Shown here: piece by piece, positions 8,481 through 18,528 of the stretch
Layout: each line of letters begins with the position of its first letter
How positions within the stretch are numbered: the stretch's first letter is position 1
Source of the DNA: Polyrhizophydium stewartii
Lineage: Eukaryota > Chytridiomycota > Chytridiomycetes > Rhizophydiales
Direction of reading: 5' to 3'
DNA: 31,172 bases
Assembly (NCBI GenBank): GCA_027604665.1
Contig: JADGIZ010000069.1
Coordinates: 1 to 31,172 of the forward strand
Notes under the pieces: generated by a model
Seen by the model: only the letters and a program-made list of their open reading frames with translations
Databases searched by the model: none
What the model was told of the DNA's origin: nothing
Position numbers and translations under genes: made by a program

Positions 8481-11343
8481 TTACGCCTCAAGCTCGACCT
8501 CGTCCAGCTGGGCAAGCAACACCGATGCGCGCTTGGACGTGTTCTGGAAAAAGTCGCGCGCCTGCTCGGCCTCCTGCTTGGCCTTGTACTGCCCGTTCAT
8601 GCGCTCCTCGTTCTCGGTTAGCACGCGCTGGAACTGCGTCTGGAACTCCCACATGGTCGACTGCAGCGCGCGGCGCGACGTGCGCGCAAGAACCTCGGTC
8701 GTCTTGCCGACAAAGCCCGTCTGCTCAAAGTGGTCGCGCATCTTGCGCGTGACCTTGCGCTGGACGCTCGACTTCATGTCCGAGAGCACGTACAGCACCA
8801 GGCCCGCGCCAATGAGGCCGACGCCCGTAAAGGCCAGCCTGGACATGCGCAGGAAGCCACTGGACTGGATGCGGCGCAGCAGGCCGCTGGCGACGGTGCG
8901 GTAGCCAATCAGGCCGCCCGTGACGAGGGCGAGGCCCGGCACGTAGTCCTTGAACATGTCGAAGCGGTCCGAGACGTCAAAGAGGTCCGCCATCTGGAGC
9001 GCAACGTCCTCGGGCGAGTTGGACGCCATCTGGTTCTGCTCAAACGCGGACGAGATGGCCGCCGTGCTGAGCTGCGGCGGCACCGACATGGCGCGCTCCG
9101 CGAGCTCGGCAATGCTGTTGACGCACGCCATGGACTGGTCGCGTGCATAGTCCTGGCAGCGGCGGATGCGGATCGTGGCGAGCCGGAAGACGACCTGGCG
9201 CAGGTTCTGGGCATAGTGCCAGACGTGCAGAACGCCGTTCCACTGGACGCCGTCGCTGAAGGGCTCGATCTCGGCGATGAAGTCGCCGAGCTCGCGGCGC
9301 GAGTGGCTCTCGATCAGAGCTCCGGTCTTCTCGATGGTGGTGTCGATGTCGTTGAGCACGTGCTCCTTGAGCGAGACCATGCGCTGCAGCATCGGCGCCG
9401 ACTCCTGCAGCTCCGAGGCCAGGCCGGTGATCCGTGTGTCCGCCATGGAGGCGTTGTGGTTGGAAATAAGGATCACGTCCGAGAGAACGTGGCCGAGGTA
9501 GACCTTTGCCGGGCTGAGCTTGGAGCGCGAACGCTTCTCGAGAATGAACGTGCGCAGCGAGTCCTCGAGGTGGGCAAACGACTTGGCGGCCTCGGGGTTG
9601 ACAGGAGAAACGCCGAGGTCCGCCTCGAGCACCTGGCGCGCGCTCACAAAGTGCACAAGGCTGTTTGCGTCCTCGTACGTGCGCTGCGAGATGCTGCGGA
9701 TCTGGTCGAGGATGTCGCGGCGGCAGCGGTCCTTGCGGCGGATCATGTCGAAGCGGTTGACGACAATGAACACATACGCCTTCTCCTTTGTCGCCGTCTC
9801 GAGGAACTCTCGGCCCTGTTGGCGTTTCCGAGAGGCCGCGTATGCATGCAGCAAGCGGTGCGGGCGACCAGTGCAGATGGATCCGGTCGGCGCCGTGGCA
9901 TTCAGCCGAGCGGAGCAGATGTGTCAGCGAGACGTTCAGCCAGCCGGGTCGGCCGGGGAGGGCTACGGCATGGCACCCAGACGAGCCTCTGGCCTCGCAA
10001 CCAGCTGCAGACGGCCAGTTGGAGGAGCGCCGGGAGGAGAGGGGAGCGGAACGCACCGACAGGGTAAAGTGGTTTTCGGCGTTGACCACAAAGACAATGA
10101 CATCGATCTCCTCCTGCTTGGCAAAGAGGGACATGGTCTTCATGGAGTCGATGTTGAGGCCCGGCGAGTCGATGAAGCTGATGTCGGCGATGCCGTTGTG
10201 CAGCAGCGACGAGGTCGAGTCGCGATTGTCCATGCAGTAGACCTTGAGCATCGCAAAGCCCTGCTCGTTCTCCTCGACGACGGTGCGCAGGTGCTCGAGA
10301 TCAAAGCGCGTGAACGTGGCCGGGTTGGCGGGGTTGTACGCCTCGGGGTCCATGATGGCGTGGAACTCCTCGCGGCCGCCGTTGAGCTGCGGGTCCATGA
10401 CCTCGACAAAGAGCGCCGTGCACGGCTGCTGGTCGTCCGGGGCGATCTGCCTGCGCAGGATCGTGTTGACGAACGTGCTCTTGCCGGCGTTGAGGTCGCC
10501 CGTGACGAGCACGCGCGACTGCGTGTCGGCGATGCGGACCTCGAGGCGCTCGAGGTGCGAGAGCGAGTCGTTGATCTTACGCAGCAGCATCGCCGCGAGC
10601 GCCACGTCAGCGACGCCGAGCGGGTCCGCCTGTGCACCGGTGGCGGCAGCAGCGGCCTCGTCCCTGTTGGACACGATCACCGAGGATGCAAGCCGCGCAA
10701 GCGACGATGACGTGGGCGCCGTGAGCGATGACGGGCTGGCGGCGGACATGGATGCGGACATGCCGGCGGCCGACGAGCGCGCAGAGGTGCTCGGCGTGCC
10801 GGCGGCGTTGGCGAGCGCCAGCACCGTCGGCTGCCCATGACCCGCGGGCGGATACAGAATGAGGCGGCGGCCGGCGTGCGAGGCGCCGGCGCCGGCCGCC
10901 AGGCCCGACGGCGCCGGCTGGGCAAGCGACTCGAGCAGCGTCTTGGTCTGGCCGAGCAGGAACAGTAGTGTCTGGCGGTTGCGGGCAAACAGCGACGTGG
11001 TCTGGGCGGCGTGCTCGTGAGTGCTGGCATACGCCGAGTCGAGCATGCTGCCGATGCCGCCAAAGACGCTGCCGGCGGCGGCGGCGGCGGCCGAGGCGAC
11101 AAACGACGACGACGAGGCGGCGGTCGAGCCGTGGGACGCATGCGAGGCATGCGACGCCGATGCGGCGAGCGGCACCGCGCCGGCGTCGTGCGCGGTGCCC
11201 GGAGCGTGGTGGTCTTGGCTCTTGAGCATGTGGTGGGGAAGACACGGATCGGCCGTCTGGGCGTCATTTCTCGCGGGCCTTGAAACGGCGGCTGCCGCAC
11301 CATCGGGCCACGGGGCCGGTGTCGACGCCGGCGCGCTGGACAT
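8481..11343 (-). CDS. FZO1: Mitofusin / FZO1-type outer mitochondrial membrane fusion GTPase, 2 exons
   Basis: Dynamin-superfamily GTPase that tethers and fuses mitochondrial outer membranes. Exons are 11343-10057 and 9815-8481, separated by a 241-bp intron (GTGCGT donor, CAACAG acceptor). They give 873 residues, against 855 in yeast Fzo1. The junction restores ENHFTLS-GREFLETATKEKA, a conserved stretch between the G3 and G4 motifs. Visible motifs are G1 GDLNAGKST (about 281-290), G3 DSPGL (about 392) and G4 NRFD (about 449). Two hydrophobic segments near 720-742 and 751-775 form the paired membrane anchor, followed by a C-terminal heptad-repeat helix. The first 250 residues are Ala/Ser/His-rich low complexity. 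I chose ATG 11343 because the frame further upstream opens only with GTG. The fungal FZO1 form fits better than an animal mitofusin. Confidence 0.95.
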
Positions 11344-11473
11344 GTGAGCGCGGCGCTCTCGCACGCCGCCCGCCGCCCGCCAGCAGCGGCCCGCCGGCAG
11401 CAGCCCGCGGCATCACCCGGCCGCCGACGATCGCCGACGCAGGCGCAGTCCCGCCGAGCGAGCTTGCCCCGCG
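11344..11473. promoter_or_regulatory. Divergent promoter between FZO1 and RNPC3
   Basis: Only 130 bases separate the two start codons, so both transcripts must start from this GC-rich segment or from within each other's 5' UTR. I see no TATA box. Cytosine-rich clusters and short CCGCC/GGCGG repeats dominate. Confidence 0.55.
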
Positions 11474-13063
11474 ATGAGCCAACGGGCGATGCCCGCCTCG
11501 GGACACGCCATGCCCGCGGGACACGCCATGCCCGCGCCGCCGGCCCGCCCGCCTGCCGCCGATGCGCACTTTGCCGTCGCCGCCACGGCGGTGTCGGCCG
11601 CCGTGCGCTCCGCCCTGCCCGCGCTCATGGCCCGCTTCTCGCCCGCGACGGTCGAGTCGGTCGATCTCGTGCCGACGGGCGTCGGGTCATCGAAGGCTCG
11701 CCGGGCACGCTGGGTCGTCGCACGGTTCCGCTCGCTCGTCGCCGCAGGCCAGGCTCTCGGTGCGCTCTCGCGCATGCGGCCCATGGGCAGGCGCCTCACC
11801 CTGCGCTCGTCCTTCTCGCCCGCTGCGCCGGATCTCGGGTGCGGCCTGTTGCTGCGCGCTGTCGCCCAGGCCGGTGCACTGACGACAGACGCACCGCAGC
11901 ATCTTCTTCCCGCTCGACCCGGATCTCGAGTACGCATACCCGCCGCCGTCGCCGCAGATCGTGGCCAACATCGCTGCCGCAATCGCCGCCGTCCCGACGC
12001 TCTACACGCAGGTGCTTCACTTGATGAACAAGATGAACTTGCCGCCGCCGTGGCTTTCGTTCCCGCCGGCCGCTTCGGCGCAACGGCAGGCTGCAGTCGA
12101 CCCAGCGAGAGGCAAGGCGACAAGGCGGCCATCTACAGCAAAGCGAAAGGCACACACCGACTCTGAGCACGACTCGGACGACAGCGACAGTATCGCCGGA
12201 GCCAGGGGAGCTGATCAGGGCGCCCCTGTCGGACCGGCGAGCATGCCAAAGCCGCCTGCCTTGCCAAACGAGACTCCCGCACGCGGAGCGCCTGCAAAGC
12301 GCCCACGTTTGGACCTGCCGGCCAACCTCGCCCGCCCGCCAGTGCGCCAGATCGCAATTCGCCTGAAGTCGAGCCTGCCGGCAAAGGAACCGGCGGCAGA
12401 ACCTGTGTTACATCCGTCAGACACAATTGCACAGCCGCCAGCAACTCCCGATGCCCCGGCGGCATCGGCAACCAGGACTGGAGCAGACGCGCCTGAAACC
12501 TCGTCACACGTATCTGCACCCAGTAGTGTCCCAGCGACACCCAGCACACCTTTGCCGAACATCGAGATCGCCCCTCCAGACATGCTTGAAGCGCTGCCAG
12601 CATATCGCAACTATCGCCGAGGTGAGCCCGCCGCAACGCTTTTCATCAAAAACATCGACCACAAGAACGTCACCGAAGACGATCTCCAGCGGCTCTTCAG
12701 CGCGGTCGCAGCAGGGCGGCGATCTGCAACGGGATCTGCAGTCGAGCCGGCGAGGTGCGCTGCGCAGGGTGTTGTCTTGCCGCATCGCACTCTGCTCACA
12801 ATCGCGCCGGCGATAGCGTTCATGTCCGCCTCATGAAAGAGGGTCGCATGAAGGGCCAGGCGTTTGTCAAGTTTCCGTCCGTGGAGCTTGCGACCGAGGC
12901 CCTCGAGCGGCTCCATGGGGGCATCGTGCGCGGTCGGCCGATGGTCATCGTGCGTCTCAACTCGCTTGTGCTGCCGCAGGGCAACCGGTCGTTGCTGACA
13001 AGAGGCTGCCTCGGGCGCCACCACCCTCGCCGGGATGCTCTCCAGCAATACGGCAGGCAATAG
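11474..13063 (+). CDS. RNPC3: U11/U12 snRNP 65 kDa protein (minor spliceosome), 4 exons
   Basis: In the U11/U12 di-snRNP, 65K binds U12 snRNA through its C-terminal RRM and U11-59K through its N-terminal half. Exons are 11474-11838, 11900-12754, 12817-12949 and 13046-13063, giving 456 residues against 517 in human. The signature block after the first junction (YPPPSPQIVANI, then QVLHLMNKMNLPPP) is nearly identical to the animal protein. The C-terminal RRM has its expanded lead-in (AYRNYRRGEP), RNP2-like TLFIKNI (about 367) and RNP1-like KGQAFVKF (about 418), plus RLMKEGRMKGQAF as in human. The last exon encodes only QYGRQ and a stop, matching the family's MVVQFAR end. The N-terminal RRM (residues 30-120) is present by pattern but lacks clear RNP1/RNP2 residues. 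The middle is disordered and Pro/Ala-rich. Confidence 0.92.
11501..11536 (+). repeat. 18-bp tandem repeat, 2 perfect copies, RNPC3 N-terminus
   Basis: Units 11501-11518 and 11519-11536 are identical and encode GHAMPA twice. A degenerate copy (QRAMPA) precedes them. Each unit carries an in-frame ATG, so downstream starts are possible without loss of the RRM. Confidence 0.9.
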
Positions 13064-13071
13064 GCGTGCGT

Positions 13072-13077
13072 AATAAA
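13072..13077 (+). promoter_or_regulatory. Poly(A) signal AATAAA for RNPC3
   Basis: AATAAA begins 9 bases after the RNPC3 TAG and 75 bases before the RICTOR start codon. Transcript ends and starts must therefore be packed within under 100 bases, or the signal is not used. Confidence 0.5.
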
Positions 13078-13151
13078 GCGGGACGGGTGAGCGCCGTCGG
13101 CCTTGCTCGGGCGGCGTTGGCGACGTGTGGCCTGGCAGCGCTTTGCCCAGG

Positions 13152-16100
13152 ATGGACTCTCTGCTGGTCGACCCCAGGCAGCTGCAAGGCACGCTCCGCC
13201 TGGCCCTCGCCCCAAGCTGCGCGCCTGCCCCCGCACGTCGGCTGCACGCCCGACGCACTGCCCGCCCGTGCCGGCCGGTGCCGCCTCCCGCACGCCACAC
13301 ACCCCTGCCGAGGCCCGTGGCCGCTGTCCACGCCCAACGCGGGATCGCAGCGCGAACGTCTCGCGCCTCGGTGCCGCCGCCTTCGAGAGGCCCTGCCTCC
13401 CCCCCCGTCTCCCGACCGCCCGCACACCTCGTGCGCGCCGTGCGCTGCCTGCCGCACCCTGGCTGACGCGCACCTCCCCGGCGCTTCTGCCCCAGATGCC
13501 ACGGCCATCTTGCTGGGCATCGCGCGAGACGTCGACCAGTCGGCCCAAGCCCGCCTCGATGCCCTCGCAAAGGTTCAGAGCGTCTTCGACCTTGTCCGGC
13601 GGACCATCCCCAACCACGAAGCCACCGACCCGCTGCTGGTCACGGAGAGCGTTATCAAGAGGCAGGCCCTCATCAGCGCTTCGGCTGGCACGGTCGCCTG
13701 CCCAGCTCGCTGACTTGTCTTTGCGGGCTGCTGCGTCGGTGCCTTGCAGCCTCCGCCTGTGCCTCGGCGACACGACCAAGGAGATCCGCGTCGCCACTTA
13801 CAAGATCATGCGCATCCTCGTCTCTCCTTCGTCGGTCCGTATCCTCTTCAGCTCCCACATCGATCTGTTCATTATAAGGTGTGGATGCGAGCTTGCTGGC
13901 CAGCAGCGACTCCCGCCTGACAGCAAGTATCCGATTCAGAACACTGATCCGGGATCCGCGCTACGACTCGGAGCGCGAGCAAGCCATCAGATTCATCCGC
14001 GCGTGCATCGAAGAGCCGGAAGGCCCTCATTTTGTGCCAATGAGCGTCGTGCGCGCGCTCGCTGCGATTGCCGAGCAGCTCGACGACCGATTCCGCACCA
14101 TCTGCCTCGAGACCATTTGCGAGCTCGGTGCGGCGAGATGTCTTTGTCGCCTGCCCACCCTCGCGGCACTGCGTGAAGCTGACTTTTTGAGCGGAATGTG
14201 TGGCCTAATTTTCGCCGTATCTAACGTGCAGCGGTGCGTCATCCCGAGCTCGCATGCTTCTCGGGTGGCACAAAGGCAATGTTCGCGGCGCTCCTCGACG
14301 GCCCTCCCGAGATGCTGGACCCAATCGTTTCGACGTTCCTGCATCTGCTTGACTCGCCGGCTTCACGTCGGTATATCCGACCTCATGTCGAGTTGGAGGT
14401 CTGCCTGTCGCTTCAGCCGCAGTGCCATTGCTGGTTTGCCGCTGACACGCCATGTCGGTTCACAGATGGTCATTTCGCAGTTTGTCGATGCCTATACCAG
14501 CAAAACGGGATACAGCATCGAGAAGCTCGTCGGCAGTGCGTCTGTCATACGCAAAGTTCTGTCATCTTGGACGGGTGCGTTGCGGAATGCGTTTTCCCGC
14601 TGGCAGTCGGCAGCGTCGGAGGCGTGCTGATCTGTTTGGCTTTGGGCGACGCCGCATATGCAGGTCTCGTGTACTTTTCTATCGGGAACATGCGCTCGGT
14701 GCGCTCCATTGTCGATGCCCTCGGCCTTCCGAACGAGGACACGAGGGTAAGCCGCGCCATGCGAGCAGACTGCAGAGGCACCACAAACAGCGACTGACAA
14801 TCGGCCCTGCTTAGAGGACACTTCTCGGCCTCTTCTTTGAGCTCTTTCGAATTTCCAGGTCGTCAGAGGAGCAAGCGCTTGATGAAGAAACAACATCAGG
14901 CGATGCTCCGACACTGCTCTGGCAGTTTCGAGCCCTTCTTCTGATGGTTTTCATCAATGCAGGCTTGGTCGAAGTAAGAGTCGCCTAAGCAAACAACTTG
15001 AAGAGAGAAGGTCATGAATACAACCTGACAAGCGGACGCAGGCGCTCATTGAAATCACGCAAGATCGAAGCAGAGAAATCTCGGAGATGGCCATCTTGCT
15101 TCTCGCTGGGATCATGAGTCTCTGCTCGAAGCAGCTCCCCGCCGAGTTTGCTTCCAAGGTCCAGGTGCGTCATTCGCAATCCACAGGTTGCACGGGGTTT
15201 CGCCGGCTTTCTGAACCACATTTGTCCAGTCTCTGCCGTCGCTCTTTCGCCTGGCAACCAACTTTCACGACGAAGGCCGGCGTCACTTGGCGACCAGCAA
15301 GCTCTCGCAGATTCTAAACATCTCGCGAAGTGCAGCCAGCGCCAAGACGACAATGCCTGCGCACCCTGGTCTCTTGAGGTAGATCTCTCTGGCCAGACAG
15401 ATCCACAATTAATTCTATGCTAACGCGTTATGGTCCTGCCTGCTGCTGCACGTGGCGTAGCTTCAACTGCGTTGCCCAGACACGCCTGGACTGCATCCGA
15501 GTCCATGCCGGGCTGCAGATCGATGAAGCACAGCTGCGCAACATGCTGAACGACAGCGAAGTGGGCTCACCAAAGGCTAGAAGGGCTCGAAATGTGTTTC
15601 TGCACTGACACGCCCGTGTTTTCGCTCCCAGGTCATTGGCGCCAAGGACTTTACCAAGTGGAACTGGGACATCATAGATGACATTGTCTCGGGCCCGTTG
15701 CTCAACCCAAAGCGCTACGACGATCTTGTTCGCAACACCAAGTTTGTCAGCCGCCTGATTGCGTTTTTCCGGCCAACAAGTCGCCAGTTTAGTGACATGC
15801 CCCGCAATGTAAGCTGTCCCTCTCAACGTCATCACCTGCGTTGCTGGCCGCCTCAGCTGCAATTCTCTGACCAAGGCCGCCCGCAGTCGCCGAAAGTGCT
15901 GCGCACGGCCGTCGAGCTTGTGCGCAACCTCGCATCCACCGTCGAAGGCTCGCGCGTGTTGGCCGATACCAAGTTTCTGCTTGAGATTGCAGATCAGCTG
16001 GGCCAGCACACGATGCCGGTATGTCAAGAGTGCGCTGCCAATACAGCGCAAGCCTGGGTGCTGACTTGCAGCTTGGTCAAGAACCAAGCAAGCGTTACGC

Positions 16101-18433
16101 CGGACAATGTCTTTCTGAAGGAGCGAATGGAAGCGACCATGAGCAGCGACTACTTCTGGATCATCCGTGCATTCACACATCGCCCCGATGGCCTGCGGTG
16201 CGTTGGCCTTCATGCACCTTCTCCAATTCTGTCGCCTCTGGGGTTTCCTTCCTGACCGCATTCACGAATCACAATGATTCAGACTTCTTGAGCAGTGCGG
16301 CATCTACAACATCTTCTACCAGCTCGCAGACCTACGCGGGCGTGAGGATCTGTCCAACGCGATTCTCACCAGCATGGATTACTCAGCGTGGGTGACGAGG
16401 GCCAATGTGCGCGGCTCGGTAGACCCTGAATCTCACCGATTAGGCGCATCGGGTTCGGTTTGCAGCGACAGCCATCCGCGGGTCATCTTGGCCAAGATGC
16501 TCACCGCTGGATCACGGGTAGGCGTTGCTCGCCCGTGCAGTCGGAGGAGTGCATTCGTGTCAACTGAGCTTTGGCTGACACGCAGCCGGATTGGGACCCG
16601 AAAAGGCGTTGCGTTTCACGGCGACACTCCACCTTGAACAGCTTGCAGCCGCGCATGAGACGTCGTTCCATGAATGGGGGATTCCGCTGCTTGTCGTGCA
16701 GGTCAGGCTTTTGGCGCTCGCCAATGGACGCAGCATGGTGGGGGCAGTCTATAGAAACAAGCAGCTCATCGTTGTTTGCGCAGCTCTACGACCCAGTTGC
16801 AGACATTGTCCAGGTCGCCGTGGGGATCCTGCAGCGACTGTGCCGCCGCCCACAAAACCTCGCGGCTTTTGCGCAGCTGCGGCCCGACATCCAGCACTTG
16901 GCCGTTGTTGGGAACGATCTGCTTCTTCAGATGCTGGCGCTCCCGAGCGGGTTCAAGTACCTCGCCGAGGCCGGGTATGTCGAGTCGGAGATCGACTACT
17001 GGTTTGAGGTGAGTGTCCCAAGCAATTATGTTCGTGCTACCCGTTGGTTTTGCCCTTTCTGACAGGCTCATTGGAATTCTCCCAGCATGGAATCTATCAG
17101 TATGTCACACATGCCGAGTTGTCGATCTCCGAAGGCCTTGCAAAGAGCCTGCCAAAGTCGGCATTTGACACGCTTGACAAGGACCTTGTTCTGTAAGTGG
17201 TGGCATCCGTCTTGGAAGTACGCACAGGCTCACACGTGGCGCGTGCCACTGGGTAGTAACATGGACGGTCGCATCCCGATCCACCTGTACGGCGAGCTGG
17301 CCAAAACGAGCGGCGGAGTGGCCTATCTCGAGATGGTTGGGCACACCGCCAGCTTTTTGGATCGCGTGCGCGCATTCCGCGATTGCATCGCGCCGGCCGC
17401 CGCGATGGAGCTCAAAGCTGCGCTGTGGGCTCTGGTATGTGCTGTGCAGCGCTGCTGCGCATATATGCTGCTCCCATGCTTACGGCAAGAACTGCGCGCA
17501 ACTCCTCCAGGGCGCCATTGGCTCGTCTGCGTCCGGTCTTGCGATACTTGAGGATGGCGGCGCCATCACGCTGATTATGGAGGTTCTCAGAGCTGCACCG
17601 GTGATAACTGTCCGAGGGTGAGTATCTAAATATCCGAGGGCGTATTCTTTGGACCCGCAGGCTCACGCACCTGCGCAGAACGTGCTTTTACGTCCTTGGG
17701 ATGATCGGCCGGAGCCCCAAGGGCAGAGGGATCCTGGAAGATCTCGGATGGCTGGGCGAGTCAATTCATGTGCCTGGCGATCCGGAGAGTGTTTTGCAGG
17801 TGCGAGTGACCCACAAGCGGTTTTCTTGGGTTGCTGAATGGGCTCACTCGCCTGGCACAGTTTCCCGAGTGGGAGTTCAGCGGCTCGTGGCCTGCGCGGC
17901 AGGGCCTGACCTTCAAGCCGTTGCACTACAGGGCCGACGCTATCGAGGCCGAGATCCTGACGTGCATCGGCAATCTGAGCAACCATATCCTTTCGACCGC
18001 GGCGTCAAAGCGGCTGGCCGTGTGAGGGCTTTGTTTCCTTCGTTTGCCCGTACAACCGGCGCCTAGTGCTGACCAAGCGTGCCGACCCAGCATCCGCCAG
18101 CAGCATCCACACTACTTTGTCAAACCAGAGCTGTGCGTTCAGGCGTGGCGAATCTGCACCGCATACCACTACCGCGTCGCCACGCGGCGATTCATCCAGG
18201 AGCTCTTTGAGCGGCTTGTCTTTGACTCACAGGTACTCAAGGTAGTCGATCAGATGGACGGGGTTGCGATGGTGTATCCGCTCGACGACAAGGACAGCGC
18301 GCGCCACAACGAAAACGCGTTCAAAAGCTCGCTGTCGCTGCTGGCCAAGGATCCTGACGGCAAAGGCCCCTCCGCGGCCAATACCGCGAATCGCATGAGC
18401 CTGCAGCCCGCCCGCGTCATTCGAGGATTCTAA
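13152..18433 (+). CDS. RICTOR: RICTOR / AVO3, TORC2 scaffold subunit, 24 exons
   Basis: Scaffold that defines TOR complex 2, which phosphorylates AGC kinases. Exons: 13152-13188 (uncertain), 13496-13658, 13750-13878, 13940-14127, 14232-14398, 14466-14574, 14664-14746, 14815-14973, 15042-15164, 15230-15378, 15461-15560, 15632-15808, 15887-16018, 16082-16197, 16283-16387, 16466-16517, 16606-16701, 16784-17008, 17086-17192, 17257-17434, 17511-17617, 17679-17799, 17861-18021, 18091-18433. The total is 1108 residues. Landmarks in family order: SLRLCLGDTTKEIR and YIRPHVELE (RICTOR_N), WNWDIIDD near 477 (RICTOR_M), FHEWGIPLLVVQ and IPIHLYGEL, ALWALGAIGSS and TCFYVLGMIG (RICTOR_V, about 860-910), and RRFIQELF (about 1026). 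Human RICTOR is about 1700 residues; the long phosphorylated C-terminal region is missing here. Several acceptors (for example 16605 and 17678) were fixed by gap-free alignment. The 16082 acceptor is least sure. Confidence 0.92.
13189..13495 (+). other. RICTOR intron 1, donor unresolved
   Basis: The acceptor CTGCCCCAG at 13495 is clear, with ggctgacg upstream. The donor is not. A GC donor at 13189 (CAAG|GCACGC) gives DPRQLQ-DATAILLGIARD, which aligns well with the animal N-terminus. A GT donor at 13237 also keeps phase but adds 16 low-complexity residues. The 307 bases are GC-rich and carry no other recognisable feature. Confidence 0.5.
13659..13749 (+). other. GC-AG intron (RICTOR intron 2)
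   Basis: The donor is AAGAG|GCAGGC and the acceptor CCTTGCAG, with cgctgac between. No GT in the upstream exon has the required phase 2. Splicing restores VIKSLRLCLGDTTKEIR, which aligns without gaps to the animal CLRLALLNDSKELR region. Confidence 0.7.
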
Positions 18434-18528
18434 ATAGAGCTTGGCGGCTCGGCCGCACGATGCGGCGCAGCCAGGCGTGTGTCTGCGAGCTGCGTGGGCC
18501 TGACCTTGAGAGTTCATTAGGGGGAAAA

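Noticed and set aside
9040..10056. Continuation of the FZO1 first-exon frame beyond the donor
   Set aside because: The frame stays open by chance; conserved sequence stops at the GTGCGT donor and resumes in another frame at 9815.
8730..10067. 445-residue plus-strand ORF
   Set aside because: Antisense shadow of FZO1, whose domains and splice site are clear on the other strand.
13839..13846. GTATCCTC, a near U12-type donor
   Set aside because: Part of the conserved RICTOR segment VRILFSSHIDLFIIR; the frame runs straight through.
14575..14621. Shorter RICTOR intron ending at 14621
   Set aside because: Only 47 bases, with no branch motif; the acceptor at 14663 follows a CTGAT motif and gives a gap-free match to animal RICTOR.
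17985..17993. ATATCCTTT, a perfect U12-type donor
   Set aside because: It lies inside conserved RICTOR coding sequence (LSNHILSTAASKRLAV) with no fitting acceptor; chance match.
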